A program made the position numbers and the translations under genes. The notes under the pieces were generated by a model. The model was given only the letters and a program-made list of their open reading frames with translations, was not told the DNA's origin and did not search any database. From assembly GCF_030412015.1 (NCBI RefSeq), contig NZ_JASNRD010000004.1:62001-126000 (forward strand): a stretch of 64,000 nucleotides of DNA, in the 5' to 3' direction. The DNA is from Massilia sp. YIM B02763 (lineage in GTDB: Bacteria; Pseudomonadota; Gammaproteobacteria; Burkholderiales; Burkholderiaceae_D). Of this stretch, positions 31,360 through 38,845 are shown one piece after another; the first letter of the stretch is position 1, and the number at the start of each line of letters is the position of its first letter.

Positions 31360-32358
31360 ATGAAATCAGAGGCTTACAAAAGCAGGCGCTTGAGCGTGGC
31401 GCCCATGCTCGACTGGACCGACCGCCATTGCCGCGCTTTCCATCGCCAGATCACGCGCCATGCCTGGCTGTACACCGAGATGGTGACCACCGGGGCGCTC
31501 GTCTACGGCGACGCCGAGCGCCACCTGCGCTTCGACGACATCGAGCATCCGGTCGCCCTGCAGCTGGGCGGCAGCGATCCGGCCGACCTGGCCAAGAGCG
31601 CGAAGCTGGGCGAGCAGTGGGGCTACGACGAGATCAACCTGAACTGCGGCTGCCCGTCCGAGCGCGTGCAGAAGGGCGCGTTCGGCGCCTGCCTGATGCA
31701 GGAACCGCAACTGGTCGCCGATTGCGTCAAGGCGATGCGCGACGCCGTGTCGGTGGACGTCACCGTCAAGCACCGCATCGGCATCGATTACCAGGAAGAA
31801 TACGGTTTCGTGCGCGACTTCGTCGGCACCATCGCCGACGCCGGCTGCCGCACCTTCATCGTCCACGCCCGCAATGCCGTGCTCAAGGGGCTGTCGCCGA
31901 AGGAAAACCGCGAGATCCCGCCGCTGCGCTACGCCGTCGCCTACCAGCTCAAGCGCGAATTCCCGGACCTGGAAATCATCATCAACGGCGGCATCAAGAC
32001 GAACGACGAAATCGCCGTGCACCTGGAACACGTCGACGGCGTGATGGTCGGGCGCGAGGCCTATCACAACCCCTATGTGATGGCCGGCTGGGATGCGCGG
32101 TTTTACGGCGACGACGCCCCGGTCAAGTCGCGCGAGGAAGTGCTGGAAGCGATGATCCCCTACATCCGCCGGGAACTGGAGCGCTACGGCCCGCTGGGCT
32201 TGAAGCTGAACAGCATCACGCGCCACATGCTGGGCCTGATGGCGGGCCTGCCGGGCGCGCGCGGATTCCGCCAGGTACTGTCCGACTCGCGCAAGCTCAC
32301 CGTCGGCGATCCCGAACTCCTCCTCGAAGCCGCCGGACGCCTGCGCCAGGCAGCCTGA
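31360..32358 (+). CDS. dusA: tRNA-dihydrouridine synthase A
   Basis: Encodes 332 residues from M-K-S-E-A-Y-K. DusA reduces uridines 20 and 20a in tRNA D-loops using FMN. The family opening S-V-A-P-M-L-D-W-T-D-R-H-C-R is near residue 11, the active-site Cys is in N-L-N-C-G-C-P-S-E-R-V-Q, and V-K-H-R-I-G-I-D and I-I-N-G-G-I-K-T form the FMN site. The DusA-type C-terminus includes I-T-R-H-M-L-G-L. Upstream in-frame ATGs (31261, 31330) would precede or overlap the promoter, so they were not used. No Shine-Dalgarno is visible. Confidence 0.95.
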   Translation: MKSEAYKSRRLSVAPMLDWTDRHCRAFHRQITRHAWLYTEMVTTGALVYGDAERHLRFDDIEHPVALQLGGSDPADLAKSAKLGEQWGYDEINLNCGCPSERVQKGAFGACLMQEPQLVADCVKAMRDAVSVDVTVKHRIGIDYQEEYGFVRDFVGTIADAGCRTFIVHARNAVLKGLSPKENREIPPLRYAVAYQLKREFPDLEIIINGGIKTNDEIAVHLEHVDGVMVGREAYHNPYVMAGWDARFYGDDAPVKSREEVLEAMIPYIRRELERYGPLGLKLNSITRHMLGLMAGLPGARGFRQVLSDSRKLTVGDPELLLEAAGRLRQAA

Positions 32359-32728
32359 TTTTTCTCCCTTCTTTCCCGCCGATCGCATGACGGTGACGCC
32401 CTTCGCGTCGCCGTCGTGTTCAACTTTCGCCACACTTTGTTACTTATTGTTGCAGGTGTGAAATGCTTTTCGTAATTGCTCTTGCTCAATGGAAAGAAGA
32501 GAACCATAATCGGGGTTCTTCTCGGCAAATGACTGCTTGTCATATTGTTGTATAGGAATTGTATTGTTGTTGTAACGAAACATTCCTGTTGTTGTGCATG
32601 GTTTCTGTCTGCGAAGACGCTTTTGTTTTACCTCGAAGAGATACGCGAAGTCCATGGAAGATGGGCTCTCCGTGATAACACGGCAGCCGCCAAGCGGATC
32701 CGAATAATTGAAACAGGGAAGATAGGGA
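32359..32728. other. AT-rich intergenic region, dusA to chemoreceptor
   Basis: This is 370 bp with no credible gene. A weak hairpin (GACGGTGACGC/GCGTCGCCGTC, 32389-32415, one wobble pair, no T run) may end dusA. The next 200 bases are strikingly AT-rich, with repeated TTGTTG/TATTGTTG tracts near 32535-32580. They must carry the chemoreceptor promoter, but no sigma-28 or sigma-70 pair stands out. Confidence 0.6.
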
Positions 32729-34513
32729 ATGAATCTTGCAAACATGAAGGTCGGCGTGCGCCTGGGCCTGGGCTTTGCCCTTGTGCTGGTACTGCTGGTC
32801 ATCGTCACCGTGGTCGGCATCGTGCGCATGGCGCAGATCCAGAACCGCCTGGACCACGTGGTGAGCGTCAGCAACGTCGTGAACCGCCTGGTGGTCGACA
32901 TGCGCCACAACGTCAGCGAGCGCGTCGCGTCGCTGCGTACCCTGACCCTGATGACGGATCCGGCCGACATGGAACCGGAACTGGCCCGCTTCAAGGATGA
33001 AACCGCCAAGTACGACGCGCTCCAGCAAAAACTGAGCGCCAAGTTCGCGGAAGAAGCATCGGATCAAGAAAAAGCCCTGTTGAAACAGATCAAGGAAGCG
33101 GAAAGCGTCGCCATGCCGGCGATCGCCAAGGCCTCCGAACTGTACCTGGCCAATAATGCCATGGACGCGACCCGCGTCATGATCAAGGAAATCCGCCCGG
33201 CCCAGAAGAAATGGCTGGAAGCGCTGGACCAGCTGGGCGCGATGGAAGACAAGCAGAACGCCCAGACCAAGGCCGACGCGGAAGCGCAGTTCTCGAATGC
33301 CCGTAACTTCATGCTGGTGCTGCTGGCCGTCGCCGTCGCGATCGGCATCGCCGCCGCCACCTTCATCACCCGCGGCCTGCTCAAGCAGCTGGGCGGCGAA
33401 CCGGAATACACCGCCAAGATCGCCGGCAGCATCGCCCACGGCGACCTGTCGATCGCCATCGAGACCGACGCCACCGACCGCGGCAGCCTGCTGACCGAGA
33501 TGAAGCAGATGCGCAACAGCCTGGTCGACATCGTCAGCCAGGTCCGCCGCGGCACCCATACCATCACCACCGCATCGCGTGAAATCGCCGCCGGCAACGC
33601 CGACCTGTCCTCGCGTACCGAACTGCAGGCCAGCTCGCTGGAAAAGACCGCGTCGACGATGGAAGAACTGACCTCGACCGTCAAGCAGAACGCCGACAAT
33701 GCCCGCGAAGCGAACCAGCTCGCCGCCGCCGCCTCCGACGTGGCCCGCAAGGGCGGCGCCGTGGTGTCGCAAGTGGTGGGCACGATGGGCGAGATCAACA
33801 GCTCGGCCAGCAAGATCGCCGACATCATCGGCGTGATCGACGGCATCGCCTTCCAGACCAACATCCTGGCGCTGAATGCGGCCGTGGAGGCCGCCCGTGC
33901 CGGCGAGCAGGGCCGCGGCTTTGCCGTCGTGGCATCGGAAGTGCGCAACCTGGCCCAGCGCTCGGCTGCCGCCGCCAAGGAAATCAAGACGCTGATCGGC
34001 GACTCGGTCGAGAAGATCAGCCGCGGCTCGAAACTCGTCGGCGAAGCCGGTGTGACGATGGACGAGGTGGTCGACAGCGTCAAGCGCGTGACCGACATCA
34101 TGAGCGACATCGCCGCCGCCAGCGCCGAGCAGAGCGCCGGCATCGAGCAGGTCAACGTGTCGATCATCGAGATGGACGGCATGACCCAGCAGAACGCCGC
34201 GCTGGTCGAACAGGCCGCCGCCGCCTTCCAGAGCCTGCAGGACCAGGCCGCGGAACTGCAGCGCGTGGTCAGCATCTTCAAGCTGGCTGCCGGCGAAGAG
34301 CCGGTGGTCGAGCCGGCACCGGCGGCGTCCGTGTCCACGGCAGTCGTGGCGCGTGCCCCGGCAGCGCGTGCGGCCCGCCCGCAGCTGAAGAAGCCGGTCG
34401 CAGCCAAGGCTGCGCCGCAGGAAGAACAAGGAGACGAGGCGCCGGCAGCGAAGGCGCAGACTTCGAAGAAAGTCGCTGCGGCCGCCGCCAGCGACGATTG
34501 GGAAGAGTTCTGA
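32729..34513 (+). CDS. Methyl-accepting chemotaxis protein
   Basis: Encodes 594 residues. A first membrane helix (about 11-33), a periplasmic four-helix-bundle sensor (about 35-188), a second helix (about 190-212) and a HAMP domain (about 213-265) precede the signalling hairpin. The hairpin tip is G-I-A-F-Q-T-N-I-L-A-L-N-A-A-V-E-A-A at about 370-390. An Ala/Pro-rich linker ends in D-D-W-E-E-F, like the N-W-E-T-F tether for the methyltransferase CheR, so this is probably a major receptor. The ligand cannot be predicted. It is far enough from the flagellar genes to have its own promoter. Confidence 0.95.
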   Translation: MNLANMKVGVRLGLGFALVLVLLVIVTVVGIVRMAQIQNRLDHVVSVSNVVNRLVVDMRHNVSERVASLRTLTLMTDPADMEPELARFKDETAKYDALQQKLSAKFAEEASDQEKALLKQIKEAESVAMPAIAKASELYLANNAMDATRVMIKEIRPAQKKWLEALDQLGAMEDKQNAQTKADAEAQFSNARNFMLVLLAVAVAIGIAAATFITRGLLKQLGGEPEYTAKIAGSIAHGDLSIAIETDATDRGSLLTEMKQMRNSLVDIVSQVRRGTHTITTASREIAAGNADLSSRTELQASSLEKTASTMEELTSTVKQNADNAREANQLAAAASDVARKGGAVVSQVVGTMGEINSSASKIADIIGVIDGIAFQTNILALNAAVEAARAGEQGRGFAVVASEVRNLAQRSAAAAKEIKTLIGDSVEKISRGSKLVGEAGVTMDEVVDSVKRVTDIMSDIAAASAEQSAGIEQVNVSIIEMDGMTQQNAALVEQAAAAFQSLQDQAAELQRVVSIFKLAAGEEPVVEPAPAASVSTAVVARAPAARAARPQLKKPVAAKAAPQEEQGDEAPAAKAQTSKKVAAAAASDDWEEF

Positions 34514-34534
34514 GCCGCCAGGCTCGCTAGATCC

Positions 34535-34563
34535 GCCGGCGTTCGCGCCGGCATTTAAAAAAA
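34535..34563 (+). terminator. Terminator after the chemoreceptor gene
   Basis: GCCGGCG and CGCCGGC form a perfect seven-base stem closed by a TTCG tetraloop, 21 bases past the stop. The tail is ATTTAAAA then mixed A/T, so it may work in either direction. Confidence 0.7.
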
Positions 34564-34588
34564 ACTTTATTTTTCAGGGGAAACTATT

Positions 34589-34939
34589 ATGTCCAACAAG
34601 AAATTCGTCGCCAGCCTGTTCGCCGCTCTGTCCATCACCGCCTTCGCCGCACCGGCCTTCGCCGCCGAAGTGCCGGCCAGCTTCGACCCGTCCAAGTGCA
34701 AGGTCGAGTACCCGAAAGCATCGCTGATGAACGAAGAGCAGGGCACGACCTCGATGTCCTTCCTGGTCAATGCGGACGGCTCGGTGGCGGATTCCAAGCT
34801 GGACAAGTCGAGCGGCTTCAAGGGCCTGGACAAGGCAGCCCTGAAAGGCCTCGCCGCCTGCAAGTTCAAGCCGGGCAGCAAGGACGGCGCACCGGCCCAG
34901 ACCTGGACCAAGGTCGACTACGCCTGGAAGCTGGACTGA
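34589..34939 (+). CDS. Periplasmic protein with TonB C-terminal-like domain
   Basis: Encodes 116 residues. A Sec signal peptide (about 1-26, ending A-F-A-A) leads into a single compact domain: T-S-M-S-F-L-V-N-A-D-G-S-V-A-D-S-K, G-L-D-K-A-A-L-K-G-L-A-A-C-K-F and a final T-K-V-D-Y-A-W-K. This is the pattern of the TonB C-terminal fold without membrane helix or Pro-rich spacer, so it is not a working TonB. Two Cys residues could form a disulfide. AGGGGA precedes the ATG. Function unknown. Confidence 0.75.
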   Translation: MSNKKFVASLFAALSITAFAAPAFAAEVPASFDPSKCKVEYPKASLMNEEQGTTSMSFLVNADGSVADSKLDKSSGFKGLDKAALKGLAACKFKPGSKDGAPAQTWTKVDYAWKLD

Positions 34940-34961
34940 TCCGCACCCGCTCCGCTCACAC

Positions 34962-34990
34962 AAACCGGCCCTCGCGGCCGGTTTTTGTTT
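34962..34990 (+). terminator. Rho-independent terminator
   Basis: AAACCGGCC, a five-base loop, GGCCGGTTT and TTGTTT form a textbook terminator, 22 bases past the TonB-C-domain gene. Confidence 0.92.
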
Positions 34991-35125
34991 ATCCACGTAC
35001 GGCGTGGCACTCATGTAACCCATCTGTTCCTACTTGTTTCGAATGTAAGAACTTGCTTCATTCCAGCCGTGCATGGTTTCGCCTGGCTATAGTGAAGCCA
35101 TGCAAACACAAGAAGGAGAAGCATC

Positions 35126-35503
35126 ATGAAACGCATCCTCTGCGCCACTGCCGCCGCCCTGATCAGTACCGCCGCCGTCCTGCCGATGCAGGCATCCGCC
35201 GCCGACCGCGTCGTCATCGTCCGCGAAGCGCCACCGCCGCCGCGCCATGAAGTGGTGCCGCCGGCCCGCCGCGGCTACGTCTGGGCGCCGGGTTACTGGA
35301 ACTACAGCGGCCACCGCTACGTGTGGGTGAGGGGCCACTGGGAACGTGAACGCCACGGCTACGCCTGGCGTCGTCCGGAATGGCGCGAGGACGGCCGCGG
35401 CGGCTGGGTGATGGACCGCGGCGGCTGGGGCCGCGGCGACAGCGACCATGACGGCGTGCCGAACCGGTTCGACGACCGTCCGAACAATCCGCATCGTTCG
35501 TAA
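35126..35503 (+). CDS. YXWGXW-repeat secreted protein
   Basis: Encodes 125 residues. A signal peptide (about 1-26, ending A-S-A-A) is followed by aromatic repeats: [18 protein letters not shown] and Y-A-W-R-R-P-E-W. These match the YXWGXW repeat family, which is common in proteobacterial envelopes and has no defined role. The C-terminus is Gly/Arg/Asp-rich with [13 protein letters not shown], resembling a calcium-type loop. AAGGAG precedes the ATG. Confidence 0.8.
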   Translation: MKRILCATAAALISTAAVLPMQASAADRVVIVREAPPPPRHEVVPPARRGYVWAPGYWNYSGHRYVWVRGHWERERHGYAWRRPEWREDGRGGWVMDRGGWGRGDSDHDGVPNRFDDRPNNPHRS

Positions 35504-35555
35504 TCCGCCTGCGGGGCGGGCAGCAGAAGAGGGCGCAGCATGGCTGCGCCTTTTT

Positions 35556-36212
35556 TCATCCGCCGGTGACTTGATAGCGCGCGGGCCAGACGGTCGCTCC
35601 CGCCTTGACGTCGCGATAGACATCGGCGCCCACGCCGACCATGGCGCCTTGCCCGATATGGCGAGCCTGCAGGATGTTCGCGCCGGCGCCGATCAGCACT
35701 TGCTCGTCGATGCGGCAGTCGCCACCGATGAAGACCTTCGGCGCCACGATGGTGTGGCGGGCGACGACCGTATGGTGGCCGACGATGGCCGAGGTGTTCA
35801 GCAGGCAGAATGCGTCGATGCGTGCATCGACGCTGACGACGACGCCATGCGCGACGAAGCTGCCGGCCCCGATGCTTGCGCCTTCCGCGATGACGGCATG
35901 CGGCGACACCAGCGCGGGGAAGTCGAAACCCAGTGCCGCCAGCCGCTCGGCCAGCTCGGCGCGCTGGCCCAGGCCGGCCTGGTTGACGGCGCCGAAGCCC
36001 AGCACGATGCCGTCGTAGTCGCCGCGGCGGCGCTCCAGCTCGTCCAGGTAACCGCAATAGCGCAGGCCGACGCGTCCTTCGCCCGTGGCGTAGTAGTCCT
36101 CGACCGTGTAGCCGCGCAGGCGCGCCACTTCCAGCACTTCGCAGGCGAAGCCGCCGCCGCCGACGATGGCCAGCGTTCTTGCCTTGCCCACGTTATCCAT
36201 GAACGCACTCAT
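35556..36212 (-). CDS. NeuD/PglD-type sugar O/N-acyltransferase
   Basis: Encodes 218 residues. The N-terminal part binds nucleotide sugar (T-L-A-I-V-G-G-G-G-F-A). The C-terminal half (about 95-210) is a left-handed beta-helix of hexapeptide repeats: V-I-A-E-G-A-S-I-G-A-G, V-V-A-R-H-T-I-V-A, I-G-A-G-A-N-I. A conserved His (I-V-G-H-H-T-V) is the likely base. Relatives acylate 4-amino sugars (PglD, VioB). The start (M-S-A-F-M-D-N) overlaps the VOC gene as ATGA. As the last gene of an ACP operon, it may use an acyl-ACP rather than acetyl-CoA. Confidence 0.85.
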   Translation of the reverse strand: MSAFMDNVGKARTLAIVGGGGFACEVLEVARLRGYTVEDYYATGEGRVGLRYCGYLDELERRRGDYDGIVLGFGAVNQAGLGQRAELAERLAALGFDFPALVSPHAVIAEGASIGAGSFVAHGVVVSVDARIDAFCLLNTSAIVGHHTVVARHTIVAPKVFIGGDCRIDEQVLIGAGANILQARHIGQGAMVGVGADVYRDVKAGATVWPARYQVTGG

Positions 36213-36586
36213 ACGAGGAACTCCACGATGTCCTTGTTGCGCGAATAGGCGAACACCACCTGGCGGCCGCCGAACAGTACGGCCGGTACGGGGCCCAGCA
36301 CCTTGACCATACGGTGCGCGCGGATTTCCCGGTCGACGTCCTCGAGGCTGTCGGCCTCGTAGCACAGGTGGTGGTAGCCGCCGCCCGTCTTGTCGAGGAA
36401 GCGCCAGGTGAACGATTGCTCGCCGGCCGGGCAGATGAACTCGATGTTGATGTTGTCCAGCGCGTACAACGCCAGTTCCGCCTGCTGGATGGGATCGAAT
36501 ACCTTGTCGACCAGGCGCAGTCCCGGCAGTGCGCCGGCCGCGGCCTCGATCGAGCGGACGACATAGCCGATGTGATGGACCTTCAT
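36209..36586 (-). CDS. VOC-fold (glyoxalase/epimerase-like) protein
   Basis: Encodes 125 residues forming one vicinal-oxygen-chelate domain of two beta-alpha-beta-beta-beta units. It opens M-K-V-H-H-I-G-Y-V-V-R-S-I-E; the second unit has G-G-G-Y-H-H-L-C-Y-E and ends in I-V-E-F-L-V. Metal-ligand positions fit His5, a mid-domain Glu (I-N-I-E-F) and His71-72. Methylmalonyl-CoA epimerase is the best-known relative, but the operon points to a step on an ACP-bound acyl group. It overlaps both neighbours by four bases. Confidence 0.8.
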   Translation of the reverse strand: MKVHHIGYVVRSIEAAAGALPGLRLVDKVFDPIQQAELALYALDNINIEFICPAGEQSFTWRFLDKTGGGYHHLCYEADSLEDVDREIRAHRMVKVLGPVPAVLFGGRQVVFAYSRNKDIVEFLV

Positions 36587-37308
36587 GCCAGCGTCGCTCC
36601 ACCGTCGACGGTGAGTACCTGGCCCGTGACGTGCGAGGCCGCATCGGACAGCAGGAAGCCGGCCAGCGCCGCCACCTGTTCGGGCGCGACCAGGCCCAGC
36701 GGGCTACGCCGTTCCAGTTCGGCGACGAATTCCTCCGTATAGACATGGGCCTGGGCACCCGTCATTTCCGTGCGCATGAAACCCGGCGCGATCGCGTTCA
36801 CGCGCACCGGTGCCAGCTCCAGCGCGGCGCCGCGCACCATGGCGTCGAGCGCGGCCTTGCTGGCGCCGTAGGCGACGATGCCGCGCTCCGGGCGGTTGGC
36901 GGCCACCGAGGAGATGGCGACGAAGGCCGCGCCGGAGCCCGCATGGACCCGCTTCGATGCGAAGGCCTGCAGGACGGCCATGGCGCCCAGCACGTTCACG
37001 CGGAACAGGTCTTCGGCGCGCGCCAGGTCCACGCCGCGCAGCGGTGCGATGTACTGCTGGCCGGCGCAATAGACGACGTGGTGGATCGGGCCCGCCTCGC
37101 GCACGATGCCGGCGAACAGGTCCTTGACGCTGGAAAGGTCGCCGATGTCGAAGGTACGCGCCACCACGTGCCCGTTGTCGGCGGCCAGCGCGTCCAGGCG
37201 CTCGCGCCGGCGCGCCACGGCGAACACGCGTTCGCCGGCCTGCGCGCGCTGCGCCGCGATGGCGGCGCCGACGCCGCTGCTGGCGCCGATGACGACGGTC
37301 GTGCGCAC
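36583..37308 (-). CDS. FabG-like short-chain dehydrogenase (ketoreductase)
   Basis: Encodes 241 residues from a GTG start. The NAD(P) motif G-A-S-S-G-V-G is at residues 8-14, N-V-L-G near 105, and the catalytic Ser133, Tyr147 and Lys151 (Y-G-A-S-K) are all present; the end G-Q-V-L-T-V-D-G-G-A matches FabG. It probably reduces a 3-oxoacyl group on one of the two ACPs beside it. The GTG lies just past the ACP stop; an upstream reading to 37383 runs inside the ACP gene and was rejected. Confidence 0.87.
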   Translation of the reverse strand: MRTTVVIGASSGVGAAIAAQRAQAGERVFAVARRRERLDALAADNGHVVARTFDIGDLSSVKDLFAGIVREAGPIHHVVYCAGQQYIAPLRGVDLARAEDLFRVNVLGAMAVLQAFASKRVHAGSGAAFVAISSVAANRPERGIVAYGASKAALDAMVRGAALELAPVRVNAIAPGFMRTEMTGAQAHVYTEEFVAELERRSPLGLVAPEQVAALAGFLLSDAASHVTGQVLTVDGGATLA

Positions 37309-37309
37309 G

Positions 37310-37525
37310 TCAGGCCGGCACCAGGGCGAGGATGTCGCCCACGGTCTTGAAGCGTTCGAAGTCGGCCGGCGAGACGTCGACACGCTTGCCGTCGAGCCAG
37401 TTCAAGATCATCAGCACGGCCATCGAGTCGTACTCGGGGATGGATTCCAGCGGAGTGTCCATGGCCAGCGCTTCGCCGGTGTCGATCACTTCGCTGAACT
37501 CGTCGAGGAGGGCGCTCATCGTCAT
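37310..37525 (-). CDS. Acyl carrier protein (first of two)
   Basis: Encodes 71 residues. The phosphopantetheine serine is Ser34 in P-E-Y-D-S-M-A-V-L-M, the D-S-M/L motif of ACPs. It is acidic and helical, as expected. It overlaps the FabH-like gene by four bases and precedes the ketoreductase by one, so it is dedicated to this pathway rather than to general fatty acid synthesis. Confidence 0.88.
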   Translation of the reverse strand: MTMSALLDEFSEVIDTGEALAMDTPLESIPEYDSMAVLMILNWLDGKRVDVSPADFERFKTVGDILALVPA

Positions 37526-38565
37526 TCCTTTCTATCGTCGATGATGACGGGTGGGGCATACAGGTCTTCCACGTCGAGCACGGCGGCGCCCCAGCTCAGG
37601 CCGATGCCGAAGCCGGACAGCAGCAGTTTCTTCCGGCCGTTGCGGTGTAGCTGCGCCGACAGGAAACCGTTGATGGTGCCGGGGATCGATGCCGAATTCT
37701 GGTTGCCGTAGACGGCCTGGGTCTGGTCCGGCACGCGTTCCTCGGGCAGGCCGAGGCGCTTGCGGATATTGTGCAGGATGTACTTGTTCGGCTGGTGCAG
37801 CACGAAGTAGTCGATCGCTTCCGGTGCCACGCCGGCATGCGCGAAGATTTCCGCGAACATCGTCGGCACGACCTTGATCGTGAAGTTGAACACTTCGGCG
37901 CCGTTCATGTACATGGAACCCTGCGGGCCGCGCGGCTCGGCTTCGTCGCGGATGCCGCTGCCGGGAATGTACAGCGCGCGGTGGCCGGCGCCGTCGCTGT
38001 GCAGCGCAAAGTGAGCAGGGCCGGCGGCGTCGGCGCGCGTGACGAGCGTGGCCGCGCCGGCATCGCCCATCAGCGGGGCGAAGGCGCGGTCGTCCTTGTC
38101 GGCGAAGCGCGAGGCGACGTCGCCGACCACCAGCAGCACGTTCGACAGGCCGCCGGCGACCAGCGCGAACGCGGCGTTCAGGCCGTAGACGTAGCCGCTG
38201 CAGCCCAGCGCGATGTCGTGGGCCATGACGTCCGTGCTGCAGCCGAGGCGGTGCGCCAGGTGGATCGCGGTGGACGGCGCGCGAAAGTCCGGCGTCTGCG
38301 TGACCATGATGACGGCGTCGAGCGTTTCGGGCGCGACGTGCAGGCCGTCCAGCAGCACGCGCGCGCTGTTCAGACACAGGTCGCTCGTGGTGACGCCGGG
38401 GGCGGCGATGTAGCGGCTCTGCAGGCCGAGCGTCTTTTGCAGGCGCTCCAGTTCCGCGTCCGTGAAGCCGAATTCCTCGCGCAGTCCGGCCGCCGGGCGC
38501 AGCATGCCGCCGACGGTGGTGACGACGCCGGCGATGCGCGCCGTCTGAAAGCTCAGTTTCGCCAT
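37522..38565 (-). CDS. FabH-like 3-oxoacyl-ACP synthase III
   Basis: Encodes 347 residues. The KAS III catalytic triad is intact: Cys122 (A-L-G-C-S-G-Y), His257 (L-H-Q-P-N-K) and Asn288 (Y-G-N-Q-N-S-A-S). Such enzymes start acyl chains by condensing an acyl-CoA with malonyl-ACP, or move acyl groups. The start M-A-K-L-S-F is one base past the second ACP stop. Housekeeping FabH is about 320 residues and lies with fatty-acid genes; this copy is embedded in a sugar-modification operon and probably makes a short 3-oxoacyl group. Confidence 0.88.
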   Translation of the reverse strand: MAKLSFQTARIAGVVTTVGGMLRPAAGLREEFGFTDAELERLQKTLGLQSRYIAAPGVTTSDLCLNSARVLLDGLHVAPETLDAVIMVTQTPDFRAPSTAIHLAHRLGCSTDVMAHDIALGCSGYVYGLNAAFALVAGGLSNVLLVVGDVASRFADKDDRAFAPLMGDAGAATLVTRADAAGPAHFALHSDGAGHRALYIPGSGIRDEAEPRGPQGSMYMNGAEVFNFTIKVVPTMFAEIFAHAGVAPEAIDYFVLHQPNKYILHNIRKRLGLPEERVPDQTQAVYGNQNSASIPGTINGFLSAQLHRNGRKKLLLSGFGIGLSWGAAVLDVEDLYAPPVIIDDRKE

Positions 38566-38566
38566 G

Positions 38567-38845
38567 TCAGCCGCGCGCCGCCGCGTCCGCGACGTAGCGG
38601 CACCACGTGCCGAAACGCAGGAACGGCGAGCGCGCCGCATCCATCAGCGTCTCGTCGGCCAGCATGACGTAGCGTCCCAGCCCGATCTCGAGTTCCGTCT
38701 CGGTCGCCATCACGACGTTCAGCAGGGCGAGCGAGTCGAAGTAATCCATCAGGTTGGTGTCGGCTTGCGGTGCGCCGAGATTGTCGACGCCGGCGTCCTT
38801 GGCGACGCGCTGCACGACGTCGGCGAGGGTCTGTTCGATGTTCAT
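38567..38845 (-). CDS. Acyl carrier protein (second of two)
   Basis: Encodes 92 residues. The attachment serine is Ser38 in M-D-Y-F-D-S-L-A-L-L. The C-terminal tail (R-S-P-F-L-R-F-G-T-W-C-R-Y) is longer than in common ACPs. It overlaps the FkbH gene by four bases, so it is the likely acceptor of the group FkbH loads. Having two distinct ACPs suggests two acyl units or two stages. Confidence 0.82.
   Translation of the reverse strand: MNIEQTLADVVQRVAKDAGVDNLGAPQADTNLMDYFDSLALLNVVMATETELEIGLGRYVMLADETLMDAARSPFLRFGTWCRYVADAAARG

Noticed and set aside
35088-35093. TATAGT as promoter of the YXWGXW gene
   Set aside because: No acceptable -35 lies 16-18 bases upstream; too weak to list as a feature.
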